From Kordiimonas sp. (lineage in GTDB: Bacteria > Pseudomonadota > Alphaproteobacteria > Sphingomonadales > Emcibacteraceae), in assembly GCA_002700365.1 (NCBI GenBank), contig PADB01000012.1, forward strand, positions 310,001 through 374,000: a stretch of DNA of 64,000 bases, in the 5' to 3' direction. Positions within the stretch are counted from its first letter, which is position 1; each line of letters begins with the position of its first letter. Both the position numbers and the translations under genes were made by a program. This document shows, one piece after another, positions 17,104 to 27,895 of the stretch. The notes below the pieces were generated by a model. That model had not been told where the DNA came from, ran no database searches, and was given only the letters and a program-made list of their open reading frames with translations.

Positions 17104-17155
17104 GCAAGCAGGCTAATACTTATGAAATACACCATAAAATTCAAGGCCTGCTTGC
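17104..17155. repeat. 10-bp inverted repeat upstream of tRNA-Cys
   Basis: GCAAGCAGGC (17104-17113) and GCCTGCTTGC (17146-17155) are perfect inverted copies separated by 32 bases. They lie between the divergent tRNA-Cys and methyltransferase-like genes. Function unknown. Confidence 0.45.
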
Positions 17156-17301
17156 TAATGGCTGTGGCTTTTCGCATATTCGGTTATCTTTGGCAAGATG
17201 AAAACATGGCTTTCTCTTGAAGAGAGGTGAAAGCACCGTTGTCAATCATTGCGAATGACAGTATACAGACCGAAATCATGTGATTATTCAGGAAAAGAAC
17301 C

Positions 17302-17955
17302 ATGACCTCATTTGCGCAAGCCCGCAGTCATATGGTGGAAGGACAGATCCGCCCCAATAAAGTCACCGATGAAGCTCTATTGGACGTAATGGCAGCGATT
17401 CCTCGTGAAAAATTTGTTCCAAAGCCACTACAGGGTGTGGCGTATCTTGATGAAGACCTTTTGGTCGGTGATAATCGCTATATGATGGAACCTATGGTCT
17501 TTGCCCGTTTATTAGATGCAGCAAACATAAAAGAAACGGATGTGGTTTTGGATATTGCCTGTGGCCGGGGTTATTCTTCTGCGGTTCTATCCAAATTGTC
17601 CGAAGCCGTTGTTGCTTTGGAAGATAATGAGGAATTAGCAAATTATGCGACAGATCAGCTTGCAGAAATCGGCTGTGACAATGTTGCTGTTGTTACCCGC
17701 GACTTGACCAAAGGATATCCGGAACAAGGGCCGTATGACATTATTCTTATTAATGGTCTCGTTGAACACGTTCCGTCAGAACTTATTGACCAGCTATCAC
17801 CAGAAGGGCGACTGTTATGTGTCATGGCGATCAATGGCGTAGGTAAAGCATGTTTGTTTACGAACTTTAATGGTGTCAAAGGCCGGCGGGAAATATTCGA
17901 AGCTTCGGTCCCCGCGCTGGAGTCCTTTACGCAAGAAAAAGGGTTTACTTTCTAA
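17302..17955 (+). CDS. Isoaspartyl methyltransferase homologue, atypical, upstream of tolC
   Basis: 217 residues of the protein-L-isoaspartate O-methyltransferase family. The N-terminus AIPREKFVP and the Rossmann region VLDIACGRGYSSAVLSKLS (motif I about 83-91) match. However, the catalytic TISQPY segment, present in the second copy at 38484-39131, is replaced here by NRYMMEP. The SAM loop is ACGRG instead of GTGSG. Alphaproteobacteria often encode such a copy just before tolC. I infer a SAM-binding protein of unsettled substrate rather than a standard repair enzyme. Confidence 0.75.
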   Translation: MTSFAQARSHMVEGQIRPNKVTDEALLDVMAAIPREKFVPKPLQGVAYLDEDLLVGDNRYMMEPMVFARLLDAANIKETDVVLDIACGRGYSSAVLSKLSEAVVALEDNEELANYATDQLAEIGCDNVAVVTRDLTKGYPEQGPYDIILINGLVEHVPSELIDQLSPEGRLLCVMAINGVGKACLFTNFNGVKGRREIFEASVPALESFTQEKGFTF

Positions 17956-18037
17956 GAAAGAAGTCCTTAGCTTCATTCTTTGTTTACCATGTTATGTTAG
18001 TTGCTTAAGCATCCTTAAACTTTTCATAAAAAATGAA

Positions 18038-19438
18038 ATGAGCCGTCATATGCGCAAAATTAGCCTGCTTACTTCTCCTGTTATGTTGGCCTTGTCTTTA
18101 GCAATGCCCGTTTCCGCTGAAACACTGCAGGAAGCATTGGTTTCTGCCTACCTCAATAATCCACAACTAGAGGCTCAACGGGCCTCAGTTCGCGCAACGG
18201 ATGAGAATATTAATCAGGCAGCTTCAGGCTGGGGCCCAACGATTGCCGCGACGGGCTCCTACAGTCGCAAGACGACCGAAGGGAGTAGCGTATTTTCACC
18301 TTCAAATAAGCTGACGACCGATCCGCGAAGTGTACAGGTTTCAATAGATCAGCCGCTTTTCAGGGGCTTCCAAACAGTCAATAGTATCAGAGAAGCCGAG
18401 AACGCTGTTAAAGCTGCGCAAGGGGGACTCGCGGATACAGAGCAAGACATTCTTCTCAGTGCTGTTACGGCTTTCGTTGATGTGAGACGCGATGAATCCG
18501 TTGTTGAGTTAACACGTAATAATGTCAAGGTTTTGCGTCGCCAACTGGAAGCGAGTGAAGACCGTTATCGTGTTGGTGAAATTACACGCACAGATGTTGC
18601 GCAATCAAAGGCCCGTTTGTCACGTTCCATTTCTGAAAGAACACAGGCCGAAGCCTCTCTCACCGCGAGCCGTGCTGCCTATCAGCGCATTATCGGCGCA
18701 ATGCCAGGCAGTTTGAGTGGAGGGGCGACTTTACCGCCTTTACCAAAAAGCGAACAAGAGGCTATCGAAATTGCGAAGCAGGAAAGCCCCGTTCTGGCGA
18801 GTGCGCGCTATAGTGAAGAAGCTGCACGCAATAATGTTAACAAGCAGTACGGCGGGCTATTGCCACAAGTGAGCCTTAATGCCAGTTATGGAAAAGCCTG
18901 GGAAAACTTTAACCAAAGCGACCAGACGGAGACACGCCAGGTGACTGCGCAGTTAACGATCCCCCTATACCAGGCAGGCGCGCAATCGTCCCGGATTAGG
19001 CAGGCAAAGCAAACCGAATACCAGCGCCGATATGAGCGTATAGCGGCCGAACGGGGTGTAAAGGCTGGCGTACAGATAGCATGGGAAAGTTTGCGTGAGG
19101 CGACTGCACGCATAAAATCAACCGAAGCACAGATACATGCCAATGAAATCGCTCTTGAAGGGGTTAAGCAGGAAGCGGAAGTTGGGGCGCGAACAACACT
19201 AGATGTGCTGGATGCCGAACAGGAATTACTGGATTCAAGAGTGAGCAACGTTCGTGCTGTAAGAGACCAGATTGTCGCCGCTTACCAGTTGTTACGCAGT
19301 GTTGGGCGGCTTTCTGCCAGAAACCTTCAATTACCTGTTGCGTATTATGATGCCAATGACGATGCACATAGAAACAGTTATCGTGCTTATGGGTGGGGAA
19401 CCGGGGATGTGGAAGCATGGAAGGCCAGCGCAAACTAA
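18038..19438 (+). CDS. tolC: TolC family outer membrane efflux protein
   Basis: 466 residues from the ATG at 18038. A signal peptide (MRKISLL to VSA) is followed by two outer-membrane efflux repeats, each starting with a helix such as ETLQEALVSAYLNNPQL and EAIEIAKQESPVL, with QPLFRG and IPLYQAG beta motifs. TolC trimers form the exit duct for type I secretion and tripartite efflux pumps. An open frame runs back to 17870 inside the preceding gene, but that part has no signal peptide, so I reject it as the start. No pump genes are adjacent. Confidence 0.93.
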   Translation: MSRHMRKISLLTSPVMLALSLAMPVSAETLQEALVSAYLNNPQLEAQRASVRATDENINQAASGWGPTIAATGSYSRKTTEGSSVFSPSNKLTTDPRSVQVSIDQPLFRGFQTVNSIREAENAVKAAQGGLADTEQDILLSAVTAFVDVRRDESVVELTRNNVKVLRRQLEASEDRYRVGEITRTDVAQSKARLSRSISERTQAEASLTASRAAYQRIIGAMPGSLSGGATLPPLPKSEQEAIEIAKQESPVLASARYSEEAARNNVNKQYGGLLPQVSLNASYGKAWENFNQSDQTETRQVTAQLTIPLYQAGAQSSRIRQAKQTEYQRRYERIAAERGVKAGVQIAWESLREATARIKSTEAQIHANEIALEGVKQEAEVGARTTLDVLDAEQELLDSRVSNVRAVRDQIVAAYQLLRSVGRLSARNLQLPVAYYDANDDAHRNSYRAYGWGTGDVEAWKASAN

Positions 19439-19467
19439 ACGCGTTTTCCAAACTTTAAGATATAGTT

Positions 19468-19515
19468 CGCTATAGCGTTTTGAGCCTTTCTTGAAACTTT
19501 CTTGGGCGTTTCTTG
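19468..19515. repeat. Palindrome plus three phased 11-bp repeats upstream of popZ
   Basis: A perfect 10-bp palindrome CGCTATAGCG (19468-19477) is followed by three copies of TTTCTTG at 19487, 19498 and 19509, exactly 11 bases apart and so on one helix face. The block lies 119 bases or more before the popZ start. It is a good candidate for regulator binding, inferred from structure only. Confidence 0.5.
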
Positions 19516-19633
19516 AGCGTAGTCATATTTCCTTGTGGCAAAACGCGTAAAAAGTGTTTATGACTCAATAGAGATAGAAAAGATTGTCCTTTCTGTATCC
19601 ATGGGGAGCGATACAAATACGGGTTGAGAGGAA

Positions 19634-20269
19634 ATGAGCGAAAACGCGCAACAAGACGAACCAACGATGGAGGAAATCCTCGCATCGATTCGTAAAATTA
19701 TTTCTGAAGATGATGAAGAAGGTGAGAAAAGGACAGCTGAGCCTGAGGAATCTTCTGCGGAAGACGCCGTGCCTGAACCTGTCGTGGACACAACTTCTGA
19801 AACTGAATCCACTGAGGCGGAGAACGATGATGTTCTCGAGCTGACGGATGATATGACTGAAGAACTCGATGAGTTTGAAGAAAATGTGTCCGCTATGGCT
19901 CCAGAAGCGGAAGATACCCAAATTGAAGAGGAAGAAGTTCCTCCTTCTGAACCCGAAGAGCCGGAGCCTTTACCTGATGTGAAGCCTGCTGACCATACTG
20001 ATTTTAACAGTATCGATGATGTAGACCCTGCCGAAGGAAATGACGTCCTGATGTCAGATGCTCAGGCGTCTGCTGCAATGGCCCAGTTTGGTTTTCTTTC
20101 TGATGTGCTGACTAAAGGCTATGAAGGGTCTGAAAATACGCTGGAAGCATTGGTTCGTGAACTCTTAAAGCCTATGTTAAAAAGTTGGTTGGATGAAAAC
20201 TTGCCGCCTATTGTAGAGCGTATGGTAGCAAAAGAAATAGCCCGGCTTGCACGTACCAAACAAAAATAA
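19634..20269 (+). CDS. popZ: Polar organizing protein PopZ (DUF2497)
   Basis: 211 residues with the three-part PopZ layout. The N-terminal helix is EEILASIRKIISEDDEE (about 12-28). A long acidic, proline-rich disordered middle follows (about 30-140). The C-terminal helices LEALVRELLKPMLKSWLDEN and IVERMVAKEIARL (about 172-207) drive oligomerisation. PopZ forms a polar network that anchors the chromosome origin and recruits cell-cycle proteins. valS follows, the same order as in Caulobacter. Confidence 0.93.
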   Translation: MSENAQQDEPTMEEILASIRKIISEDDEEGEKRTAEPEESSAEDAVPEPVVDTTSETESTEAENDDVLELTDDMTEELDEFEENVSAMAPEAEDTQIEEEEVPPSEPEEPEPLPDVKPADHTDFNSIDDVDPAEGNDVLMSDAQASAAMAQFGFLSDVLTKGYEGSENTLEALVRELLKPMLKSWLDENLPPIVERMVAKEIARLARTKQK

Positions 20270-20382
20270 CAGTGAGCTTATTTTCAGAGTTGATCTCATA
20301 GCCTGACGGTCATATACCTCAATCCACAAATCTTAGCGGATACTCTCCGTCTCCTCACAGTTATCAGAAAACGGATTTCTCG

Positions 20383-23058
20383 ATGCTTGAAAAAAAATAT
20401 CAGGCCGCAACATCAGAACATAAATGGTATGAGCATTGGGAAAAGAGCGGCGCCTTTAAAGGTGGACAACGCCCTGACGCAGAAACGTATTCAATTGTAT
20501 TACCTCCCCCAAATGTGACCGGCAGCCTGCATATCGGGCATGCACTAAATCACACATTGCAGGATATTCTTATCCGTTTCGAACGTATGCGGGGGAAAGA
20601 TGTCTTATGGCAGCCCGGTATGGATCATGCTGGCATTGCGACACAAATGGTCGTGGAACGTCAATTGGATGCCCAGGGCGTGTCACGCTATGATTTGGGA
20701 CGTGAAAAATTTTTGGAACGCGTATGGGAATGGAAAGAGGAATCGGGCGGCACCATTTTCAATCAGATGCGTCGTCTAGGGCAATCATGTGACTGGAGCC
20801 GCCAGCGCTTTACCATGGATGACGGCTTTTCCGAGGCTGTGCTGAAAGTTTTCGTCAAATTACATGAAGAAGGTCTTATTTATAAAGACAAGCGTTTGGT
20901 AAACTGGGACCCCAAACTGAAAACGGCAATCTCTGATTTGGAAGTTGAGCAAAAAGAGGTCAATGGCCATTTCTGGCATTTCCGATATCCGGTAGAGGAA
21001 GAAGAGGGGCGGTATATTGTCGTTGCCACGACCCGACCGGAAACGATGTTAGGGGATACGGCCGTGGCGGTGCATCCTGATGATGAACGCCATAAAGATT
21101 TGATCGGAAAATATCTAATACTGCCTTTGGTTGGCCGCCGTATTCTTGTGGTTGCGGATGAGCATGCCGATCCGGAACAGGGATCAGGTGCTGTAAAAAT
21201 CACGCCAGCCCATGATTTTAATGATTTTGTTGTGGGGCAGAGACACAATCTGGAAAAAATAAATATTCTGGATGAAAATGCCTGCTTAAATGAAAATGTG
21301 CCCGAGAAGTATCAAGGGTTGGATCGTTATGCGGCGCGTTCCCAAATCGTTGCAGATATGGAAGCTGCTGGCTATCTCGAGAAAATCGAAGAACGATTAC
21401 ATACGGTGCCTTACGGTGATAGATCCGGTGTCGTTATCGAGCCGTGGTTGACCGATCAATGGTATGTTAATGCCGCAGAATTAGCGAAACCAGCCATTAA
21501 AGCTGTTGAGGATGGCCAGACGAAATTTGTTCCAAAACAATGGGAAAAAACTTATTTCGAATGGATGTATAACATTGAACCGTGGTGCATTTCACGCCAA
21601 CTGTGGTGGGGGCATCGTATTCCTGCGTGGTACGGACCGGATGGGGAAATATTCGTCGCTTTATCTGAAGAACAGGCACAAGAAAAGGCGCGTAAGCATT
21701 ATGGCGAAGATAAAACTCTGACGCGTGATCCAGATGTTTTAGATACCTGGTTCTCATCAGCCCTTTGGCCTTTTGGGACACTGGGCTGGCCGGAAGATAC
21801 CAAAGCCTTAGAACGTTTTTATAAAACAGATGTTCTGGTGACCGGGTTTGATATTATTTTCTTCTGGGTTGCGCGAATGATGATGGATGGCCTTCATTTC
21901 ATGCGTGATGAAGAAGATAAAGCCGAAGTTCCTTTTCATACTGTGTATGTTCACGCTCTAGTCAGAGATGAGCATGGCCAAAAGATGTCGAAGAGTAAGG
22001 GGAATGTTATAGATCCTCTGGAGCTCGTGGATAACTATGGTGCTGATGCATTGCGCTTTACTTTAGCAGCCATGGCGGCGCAGGGACGGGACCTAAAACT
22101 CTCCGAAAAACGTGTGGAAGGCTATCGTAACTTTGTCACAAAGTTATGGAATGCAGCACGTTTTTGTGAAATGCATGATTGCCACGGGGCAGGGGAATTA
22201 GATTTAGATAATTTGTTACTCACCAATAATAAATGGATCGTTGGCGAAGTAACGAAGACTGCTTCTAATCTCAATCAGGCTCTGGAAGATTATCGCTTTA
22301 ACGAAGCTGCTGGTGCGATTTATCATTTTACGTGGGGGACATTCTGTGATTGGTTTATCGAGCTGTCCAAGCCGTTACTTAATGGCGATAATGTAGCAGA
22401 AAAGATAGAAACCCGGCAGACGGCAGCGTGGGTATTGGATCAAATACTGAAAATGCTGCACCCCTTTATGCCCTTCGTCACCGAAGAACTGTGGCAATCT
22501 CTCTCCTCAACACGTGAGACGGATTTGATTGTGGCTCCATGGCCGGAATTATCTTCTGATTTGATTAATAATAACGCCTCAGAAGAAATGAATTGGGCCA
22601 TTGCCTTAATTTCAGAAATTCGTACCGGACGCGCGGAAATGAATGTGCCAGCGGGGGCCAAGATTGAAATGCATATTCAAGGGGCTAATGAAAGCAACCT
22701 GAAGGCATTGTCAGCACATGAAGAAGTTATAAAACGACTGGCGCGTATATCAGACATTATCTGTATAGACGGGGAAGGGCCAAAAGGCTCTGCGCAAATT
22801 GTTATTAAAGAAGCAACTGTTTTTCTCCCCTTGGCGGGGGTTATTGATGTCGAGCAAGAACAGGCCCGCTTGACCAAGTCTCTGGACAAAATAGAAAAAG
22901 AGATGGGCGGTATTAAAGGGCGCTTAAATAACGAAAAGTTTATTTCGAAAGCGCCGGAGTCTGTTGTTGCGGAAAATAAAAGCAATTTAGCGGATGCAGA
23001 AGAAAAGGCCGCAAAACTAAGAGCTGCACTGGCCAGGTTGGCCAGCCTTGCGCAGTGA
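20383..23058 (+). CDS. valS: Valyl-tRNA synthetase
   Basis: 891 residues, a class I synthetase. HIGH lies at 50-53 after [14 protein letters not shown] at 534-538, and the editing domain includes [17 protein letters not shown]-terminal coiled coil (about 830-889) with repeated Lys/Glu-rich heptads is typical of ValRS. It charges tRNA-Val. The length and motifs are normal for the family. Confidence 0.98.
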   Translation: MLEKKYQAATSEHKWYEHWEKSGAFKGGQRPDAETYSIVLPPPNVTGSLHIGHALNHTLQDILIRFERMRGKDVLWQPGMDHAGIATQMVVERQLDAQGVSRYDLGREKFLERVWEWKEESGGTIFNQMRRLGQSCDWSRQRFTMDDGFSEAVLKVFVKLHEEGLIYKDKRLVNWDPKLKTAISDLEVEQKEVNGHFWHFRYPVEEEEGRYIVVATTRPETMLGDTAVAVHPDDERHKDLIGKYLILPLVGRRILVVADEHADPEQGSGAVKITPAHDFNDFVVGQRHNLEKINILDENACLNENVPEKYQGLDRYAARSQIVADMEAAGYLEKIEERLHTVPYGDRSGVVIEPWLTDQWYVNAAELAKPAIKAVEDGQTKFVPKQWEKTYFEWMYNIEPWCISRQLWWGHRIPAWYGPDGEIFVALSEEQAQEKARKHYGEDKTLTRDPDVLDTWFSSALWPFGTLGWPEDTKALERFYKTDVLVTGFDIIFFWVARMMMDGLHFMRDEEDKAEVPFHTVYVHALVRDEHGQKMSKSKGNVIDPLELVDNYGADALRFTLAAMAAQGRDLKLSEKRVEGYRNFVTKLWNAARFCEMHDCHGAGELDLDNLLLTNNKWIVGEVTKTASNLNQALEDYRFNEAAGAIYHFTWGTFCDWFIELSKPLLNGDNVAEKIETRQTAAWVLDQILKMLHPFMPFVTEELWQSLSSTRETDLIVAPWPELSSDLINNNASEEMNWAIALISEIRTGRAEMNVPAGAKIEMHIQGANESNLKALSAHEEVIKRLARISDIICIDGEGPKGSAQIVIKEATVFLPLAGVIDVEQEQARLTKSLDKIEKEMGGIKGRLNNEKFISKAPESVVAENKSNLADAEEKAAKLRAALARLASLAQ

Positions 23059-23142
23059 GGGTATCCTAGGCGGTTATATTAGTCTTGTGCGTTTTACACT
23101 GCTATCTGCTAGGCTTAGCGTGTAACGATGACAGGGGACCAA

Positions 23143-23577
23143 ATGCCTGATATTGGCTTTACACATATCGCCTTACCCGCAACGGACCTGGATGCCAGTG
23201 CGGCTTTTTATCAGAAATATGCCGGTTTCCATATCGTTCACGACCGGGTCGACGAAGATGGGGAGCATCGTGTCATTTGGTTGAGCGATGGACGTAGGCC
23301 GTTCGTATTAGTTCTCATTCAGGTAGACTATATTCGTCATGCATTAGGGCCGTTGTCCCATTTAGGGGTGAGCTGTCACTCGCGCGCAGACGTTGATGCA
23401 ATGGCGAAAATGGCAAAAGCGGCAGGATGTTTACGTGAAGGTCCCTATGATTTAGGGCAACCGGTTGGTTACATTGTGCTTTTGGCCGATCCTGATGGCC
23501 ACACATTAGAGCTTTCCTATGGGCAGGAAGTCAGAATGGCCGTAGAAGAGACGGACATGCCGCCGGCATATGACTGA
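23143..23577 (+). CDS. VOC (glyoxalase/bleomycin resistance) family protein
   Basis: 144 residues forming two beta-alpha-beta-beta-beta modules. GFTHIALPATDLDASAAFY opens the first and HLGVSC the second, with DPDGHTLELS near the end. H8 region, the second-module His and E near the C-terminus are potential metal ligands. The substrate cannot be predicted. I chose the ATG at 23143, preceded by GGGGA, over the ATG at 23128. Confidence 0.83.
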   Translation: MPDIGFTHIALPATDLDASAAFYQKYAGFHIVHDRVDEDGEHRVIWLSDGRRPFVLVLIQVDYIRHALGPLSHLGVSCHSRADVDAMAKMAKAAGCLREGPYDLGQPVGYIVLLADPDGHTLELSYGQEVRMAVEETDMPPAYD

Positions 23578-23608
23578 CTTCTTCCCAAAGGGTGTTGAAA
23601 AATAGAAT

Positions 23609-24379
23609 TTAGGCGGCCAACTGGCACCATACCGGGGTATGGTCTGATGCTTTTTGTTTGCCCCGTGGTTTGCGATCAATTTCACAAGCAACTAAAATAT
23701 CAGCGGCCTGCGGTGAAAGCAGTAAATGGTCAATTCGAACACCATTGTCCTTCTGCCATGCGCCGCCCTGGTAATCCCAAAAGGAATAATCTGGGCCAGA
23801 AGGCTTAAAAGTGCGAAAAGCATCTGTGAGCCCCAGATTTAAAAGCTGCCTATAACGTGAACGACTTTCTGGCCGACAAAGTGCATCATCTTTGAAAAGT
23901 GCGGGATTATAGCAATCTTCGTCCTTGGGGCAGACATTGTAGTCTCCGGCAAGGATAAATTTCTGTTCTGAAGCAATTAATTCTTTCGCTCGGACAACAA
24001 GGTGGTCCATCCAGCGCAATTTATAGTCAAATTTTTCACCCGGAGTAGGATTTCCGTTTGGCAGATACAAGCAACCAATACGCACATTCCGAATTGTGGC
24101 TTCTATATAACGAGCTTGAATATCTTCCTCGAAACCAGGTAATCCAATTTGCAGATCTTCTATGGGGTCTTTAGATAAAATTGCAACGCCATTATATGTT
24201 TTTTGCCCATGGGTTGCGATATGATAGCCTTTTTCGGCTATTTCCATACGTGGAAAGGCTTCATCAACGCATTTTAGTTCTTGCAGTAAGGCAACATCGG
24301 GCGAAAAATCATCCAGCCATTCCAAAACACGCGGTAGGCGGGCTTTTATGGAATTTACATTCCAGGTCGCAATTTTCAT
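23609..24379 (-). CDS. xthA: Exodeoxyribonuclease III
   Basis: 256 residues of the endonuclease/exonuclease/phosphatase fold. MKIATWNVNSIKARLP begins the protein, LLQELKC holds the metal-binding Glu, LAGDYNVCP the catalytic Asp-Asn pair, and SDHTPVW the final Asp-His. It cleaves abasic sites and removes 3' blocked ends in base excision repair. It ends convergently with the VOC gene and follows erpA on the same strand after 15 bases, a common alphaproteobacterial order. Confidence 0.95.
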   Translation of the reverse strand: MKIATWNVNSIKARLPRVLEWLDDFSPDVALLQELKCVDEAFPRMEIAEKGYHIATHGQKTYNGVAILSKDPIEDLQIGLPGFEEDIQARYIEATIRNVRIGCLYLPNGNPTPGEKFDYKLRWMDHLVVRAKELIASEQKFILAGDYNVCPKDEDCYNPALFKDDALCRPESRSRYRQLLNLGLTDAFRTFKPSGPDYSFWDYQGGAWQKDNGVRIDHLLLSPQAADILVACEIDRKPRGKQKASDHTPVWCQLAA

Positions 24380-24394
24380 TAGGCGTTCAGTTCC

Positions 24395-24757
24395 CTATAT
24401 AGAAAATGATGTACCGCAACCACATGAGGCTGTCGCGTTTGGATTTTTAACAACAAATGCAGCACCAACAAGATCTTCTACGAAATCGACCTCTGATCCT
24501 GTCATATATAAGAGCGATAATGAATCAACCAGCATTGTTACACCGTCTTTGACGACAACAATATCATCATTTTCCGCCGTTTCAACGAAACTGAAATGAT
24601 ATTGAAAACCGGAACAGCCGCCCCCATCAACGCGGACCTTGAATTTTAAGTCGTCATTACCTTCTTTTTGCTTGAGCACTGCAATACGTTTTGCCGCGTT
24701 AGCAGATAAACTCACTGGCGGCGGTACGTCTTGTCCTGTTGTATTCGCGATGTTCAT
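24395..24757 (-). CDS. erpA: Iron-sulfur cluster insertion protein ErpA
   Basis: 120 residues, an A-type Fe-S carrier. The three cluster cysteines are C48 in VDGGGCSGF and C112/C114 in SCGCGTSFSI. It hands clusters to target enzymes. It is the first gene of the leftward erpA-xthA set and is divergent from dgt; the 150-base gap holds a short inverted repeat at 24811-24829. Confidence 0.95.
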   Translation of the reverse strand: MNIANTTGQDVPPPVSLSANAAKRIAVLKQKEGNDDLKFKVRVDGGGCSGFQYHFSFVETAENDDIVVVKDGVTMLVDSLSLLYMTGSEVDFVEDLVGAAFVVKNPNATASCGCGTSFSI

Positions 24758-24810
24758 ACCCTGAACTCCGATTATTAAACCCGGATATTATTTTTATCTC
24801 TTTCTTTTAT

Positions 24811-24829
24811 GTAGGTGTTAACATCCTAC
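24811..24829. repeat. Inverted repeat between erpA and dgt
   Basis: GTAGG (24811-24815) and CCTAC (24825-24829) flank a 9-base spacer that itself contains the palindrome TGTTAACA (24816-24823). It lies in the divergent promoter gap and is a possible operator for erpA, dgt or both. Confidence 0.35.
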
Positions 24830-24906
24830 TGTCAATTTCTTTGGCGATAATCATGTTAAAAAAAGCACTATTGCCACGCTGTTTTAACAAAGATAATGTG
24901 CCCCCT

Positions 24907-26115
24907 ATGACAGACACAAGAACGTTCGAAATTTTCACCCCGCAACAACAGTATGCACCATATGCTTGTCGACCTGAACAGAGTAGGGGGCGGCTTTATG
25001 ATGAGCCTGGAACAGTGTCACGGTCGGCCTTTCAGCGGGACCGTGACCGAATTATTCATTCTGCCGCGTTTAGACGTCTAAAACATAAAACACAGGTTTT
25101 TGTATATCACGAAGGTGATTATTACAGAACACGGCTCACACATTCCATTGAAGTTGCACAAATTGCACGCAGTATTACCCGGGTTTTAGGGTTAAACGAA
25201 GATATTGCCGAAGCATTATCGCTTGCCCATGATTTTGGCCACACACCCTTTGGACATGCTGGCGAAGACGCCCTGAACGAAGCCATGATGCCATTTGGTG
25301 GTTTCGATCATAATGCGCAGTCATTACGTGTTGTCACAATGCTGGAGCGTCGATATGCCTCTTTCGATGGATTAAACCTGACATGGGAAACGCTGGAAGG
25401 CTTAGCAAAGCATAATGGTCCTTTATGTGCCGAAGGAAGCTTCGATAACTTACCCGAAGGTTTGGCCCTTTATAATGACCAACATAATCTGGAATTGCAT
25501 ACGCATGCCAGCGCAGAAGCGCAGATCGCAGCACTTTCGGATGATATTGCCTATAATAATCATGACGTTGCAGATGGTTTAAAGGCAGGCTTATTCTCAA
25601 TGGATGAACTACGGACTGTGCCGTTAGTAGATGGAATAGCGGATAATGTTCGTGACGCATACGGTGACCTATCCCGGTCGCGTTTAATTCATGAAATTGT
25701 GCGCCGATTAATTAATATGATGGTCAACGACCTATTGACTGAAACACGGCGGCGTCTTAATCAATTACAACCAACCGATGCCAATGATATCCGGCAGGCT
25801 GGTCAACAGATTGTTTCTTTCTCTGCGGAGATGAAAGCGCATGATAAAGCGTTGAAATCTTTTCTGATGACGAACATGTATCGGCATTATAAAGTCAACC
25901 GTATGGCCAGCAAAGCGCGGCGGGTCATTCGCGATCTATTTTCACTTTACGTGGCTGAACCAGAATGCCTACCAACGGAATGGCGTGAGGCGGCCTTTAA
26001 CGCAACAAAACAACAAAGCGCACGGTTGGTTGCGGACTTTATAGCTGGCATGACAGACCGTTATGCCCTTCTGGAACACCGAAGATTATTTGACATATCG
26101 AATTTTGAATTATGA
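24907..26115 (+). CDS. dgt: Deoxyguanosinetriphosphate triphosphohydrolase-like protein
   Basis: 402 residues of the HD superfamily. The family opening [19 protein letters not shown] and [20 protein letters not shown] lies at 17-58; metal ligands include H79 and the H108/D109 pair in [12 protein letters not shown]. It hydrolyses dNTPs to nucleosides and triphosphate. The frame is open from 24739, inside erpA, but the family start fits ATG 24907 (an ATG at 24853 is possible). It overlaps argS by four bases. Confidence 0.92.
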   Translation: MTDTRTFEIFTPQQQYAPYACRPEQSRGRLYDEPGTVSRSAFQRDRDRIIHSAAFRRLKHKTQVFVYHEGDYYRTRLTHSIEVAQIARSITRVLGLNEDIAEALSLAHDFGHTPFGHAGEDALNEAMMPFGGFDHNAQSLRVVTMLERRYASFDGLNLTWETLEGLAKHNGPLCAEGSFDNLPEGLALYNDQHNLELHTHASAEAQIAALSDDIAYNNHDVADGLKAGLFSMDELRTVPLVDGIADNVRDAYGDLSRSRLIHEIVRRLINMMVNDLLTETRRRLNQLQPTDANDIRQAGQQIVSFSAEMKAHDKALKSFLMTNMYRHYKVNRMASKARRVIRDLFSLYVAEPECLPTEWREAAFNATKQQSARLVADFIAGMTDRYALLEHRRLFDISNFEL

Positions 26116-27860
26116 ATATATTCAATCAGTTTAAAGAAGAACTTAACCTTTTACTTCAAGAATTGTCTACTCAAAGTATTCTGCCCGACGATCTTGATGC
26201 TCGTAATATTACCGTTGAGCCACCCCGGGATGAAAAACACGGGGACATTGCCACTAACGCAGCTCTTGTTTTATCTAAACAGGCCCGCATGAAACCACGG
26301 GATCTTGCTGAATGTCTCGTTGGCCCCTTGACGGCTTTGGAGCATGTGGAGAGTGTGGAAATCGCAGGTCCCGGTTTTATCAATTTACGTTTAAGTCCGA
26401 ATTACCTGGTTGCTATCGTCCTTGATGCTATTGCGGACCCTAATGGAGAATATGGGAGCTCGAATATCGGGGATGGAGAAAAAATCAATGTAGAATATGT
26501 CTCTGCCAATCCGACCGGGCCTATGCATGTAGGGCATTGCCGCGGGGCCGTATTCGGTGATGCGCTGGCGTCGTTATTGGCTAAAGTTGGCTATGCTGTC
26601 ACGCGGGAATATTACATCAACGATGCGGGGGCGCAAATAGATGTGCTCGCGCGATCAGCATACTTACGTTACCGTGAGGCACTTGGAGAAGAGGTCGGAG
26701 ATATCCCGGAAGGACTGTATCCGGGTGAGTATCTTGTAAGCGTTGGTGAAAAGCTAGCCAGGTTATATGGCGATAAGTGGCTTAAAGCCCCTGAGGCAGA
26801 ATGGCTTACTGTCATCCGCGATTTTGCAGCTGCGGAAATGATGGACATGATCCGTGATGACCTTGCATCCTTGGGGATTTCTTTTGATCTATTCTATTCT
26901 GAAAAGACGCTGCATGATAGCGGCCGCATAGCGGATGCTCTCGCACAACTTGACGCAAAAGGCCTGATTTATGAAGGGGTGCTTGAGCCGCCGAAAGGGA
27001 AGTTGCCAGACGATTGGGAGGCGCGTCCGCAGACATTATTCAAATCTACACAATTTGGTGATGATGTGGATAGAGCTGTCAAAAAATCCGATGGAAGTTG
27101 GACGTATTTTGCGGCCGATGTTGCTTACCATTTAGACAAATATCAGCGCGGCTTTAGCCGCATGGTTGACGTATGGGGGGCAGATCATGGGGGCTATATC
27201 AAACGGGTACAGGCCGCAGTAACGGCATTGACGGATGGTGAAGGGGATTTGGACGTCAAACTATGCCAGTTAGTGCGACTGTTCAGGAATGGCGAACCCG
27301 TCAGAATGTCTAAACGGGCCGGAAACTTTGTGACTTTGCGCGATGTTGTTGATGAAGTGGGCAAGGATGTTGTGCGCTTTATTATGTTGTCACGTAAGAA
27401 TGACGCAACGCTAGATTTTGACTTTTCCAAGGTAACGGAACAATCAAAGGATAATCCGGTTTTTTATGTGCAATATGCACATGCACGCATCTGTTCCGTT
27501 CGGGATAAAGCGGCTGAGCAACTCCCGGAAATTGACGAGACAGATGAAGAAGATATTGATTTATCCCTGATCCAAGATCCGGCTGAAATTCGGCTTATTA
27601 AAACCTTGGCAAATTGGCCACGTATTATCGAAAGTGCCGCCATGGCACATGAACCGCACAGGGTTGCTTTCTATCTATATGATTTAGCGTCTGATTTTCA
27701 TGCTTTGTGGAACAAAGGCAACGATAATCCTGAGCTGCGTTTTATCATCGACAACAATGTTGCCCTAACACGTGCACGTTTAGTTATGATTTTGGCTGTG
27801 CGTTGGGTAATTGCTTCTGGATTGGAAATATTAGGTGTCGAGCCGGCCGAGGCAATGTAA
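26112..27860 (+). CDS. argS: Arginyl-tRNA synthetase
   Basis: 582 residues, class I. The HVGH form of the HIGH motif follows SANPTGPM, and RMSKRAGNF replaces KMSKS, as is usual for ArgRS. The N-terminal Add-1 domain (about 1-110) and the C-terminal anticodon domain ending in LGVEPAEAM are present. It is translationally coupled to dgt and followed by a SPOR gene, an order I know from other alphaproteobacteria. Confidence 0.97.
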   Translation: MNIFNQFKEELNLLLQELSTQSILPDDLDARNITVEPPRDEKHGDIATNAALVLSKQARMKPRDLAECLVGPLTALEHVESVEIAGPGFINLRLSPNYLVAIVLDAIADPNGEYGSSNIGDGEKINVEYVSANPTGPMHVGHCRGAVFGDALASLLAKVGYAVTREYYINDAGAQIDVLARSAYLRYREALGEEVGDIPEGLYPGEYLVSVGEKLARLYGDKWLKAPEAEWLTVIRDFAAAEMMDMIRDDLASLGISFDLFYSEKTLHDSGRIADALAQLDAKGLIYEGVLEPPKGKLPDDWEARPQTLFKSTQFGDDVDRAVKKSDGSWTYFAADVAYHLDKYQRGFSRMVDVWGADHGGYIKRVQAAVTALTDGEGDLDVKLCQLVRLFRNGEPVRMSKRAGNFVTLRDVVDEVGKDVVRFIMLSRKNDATLDFDFSKVTEQSKDNPVFYVQYAHARICSVRDKAAEQLPEIDETDEEDIDLSLIQDPAEIRLIKTLANWPRIIESAAMAHEPHRVAFYLYDLASDFHALWNKGNDNPELRFIIDNNVALTRARLVMILAVRWVIASGLEILGVEPAEAM

Positions 27861-27895
27861 ACTGATCTGCACTAATAACGATAGAGACCTGGTTT

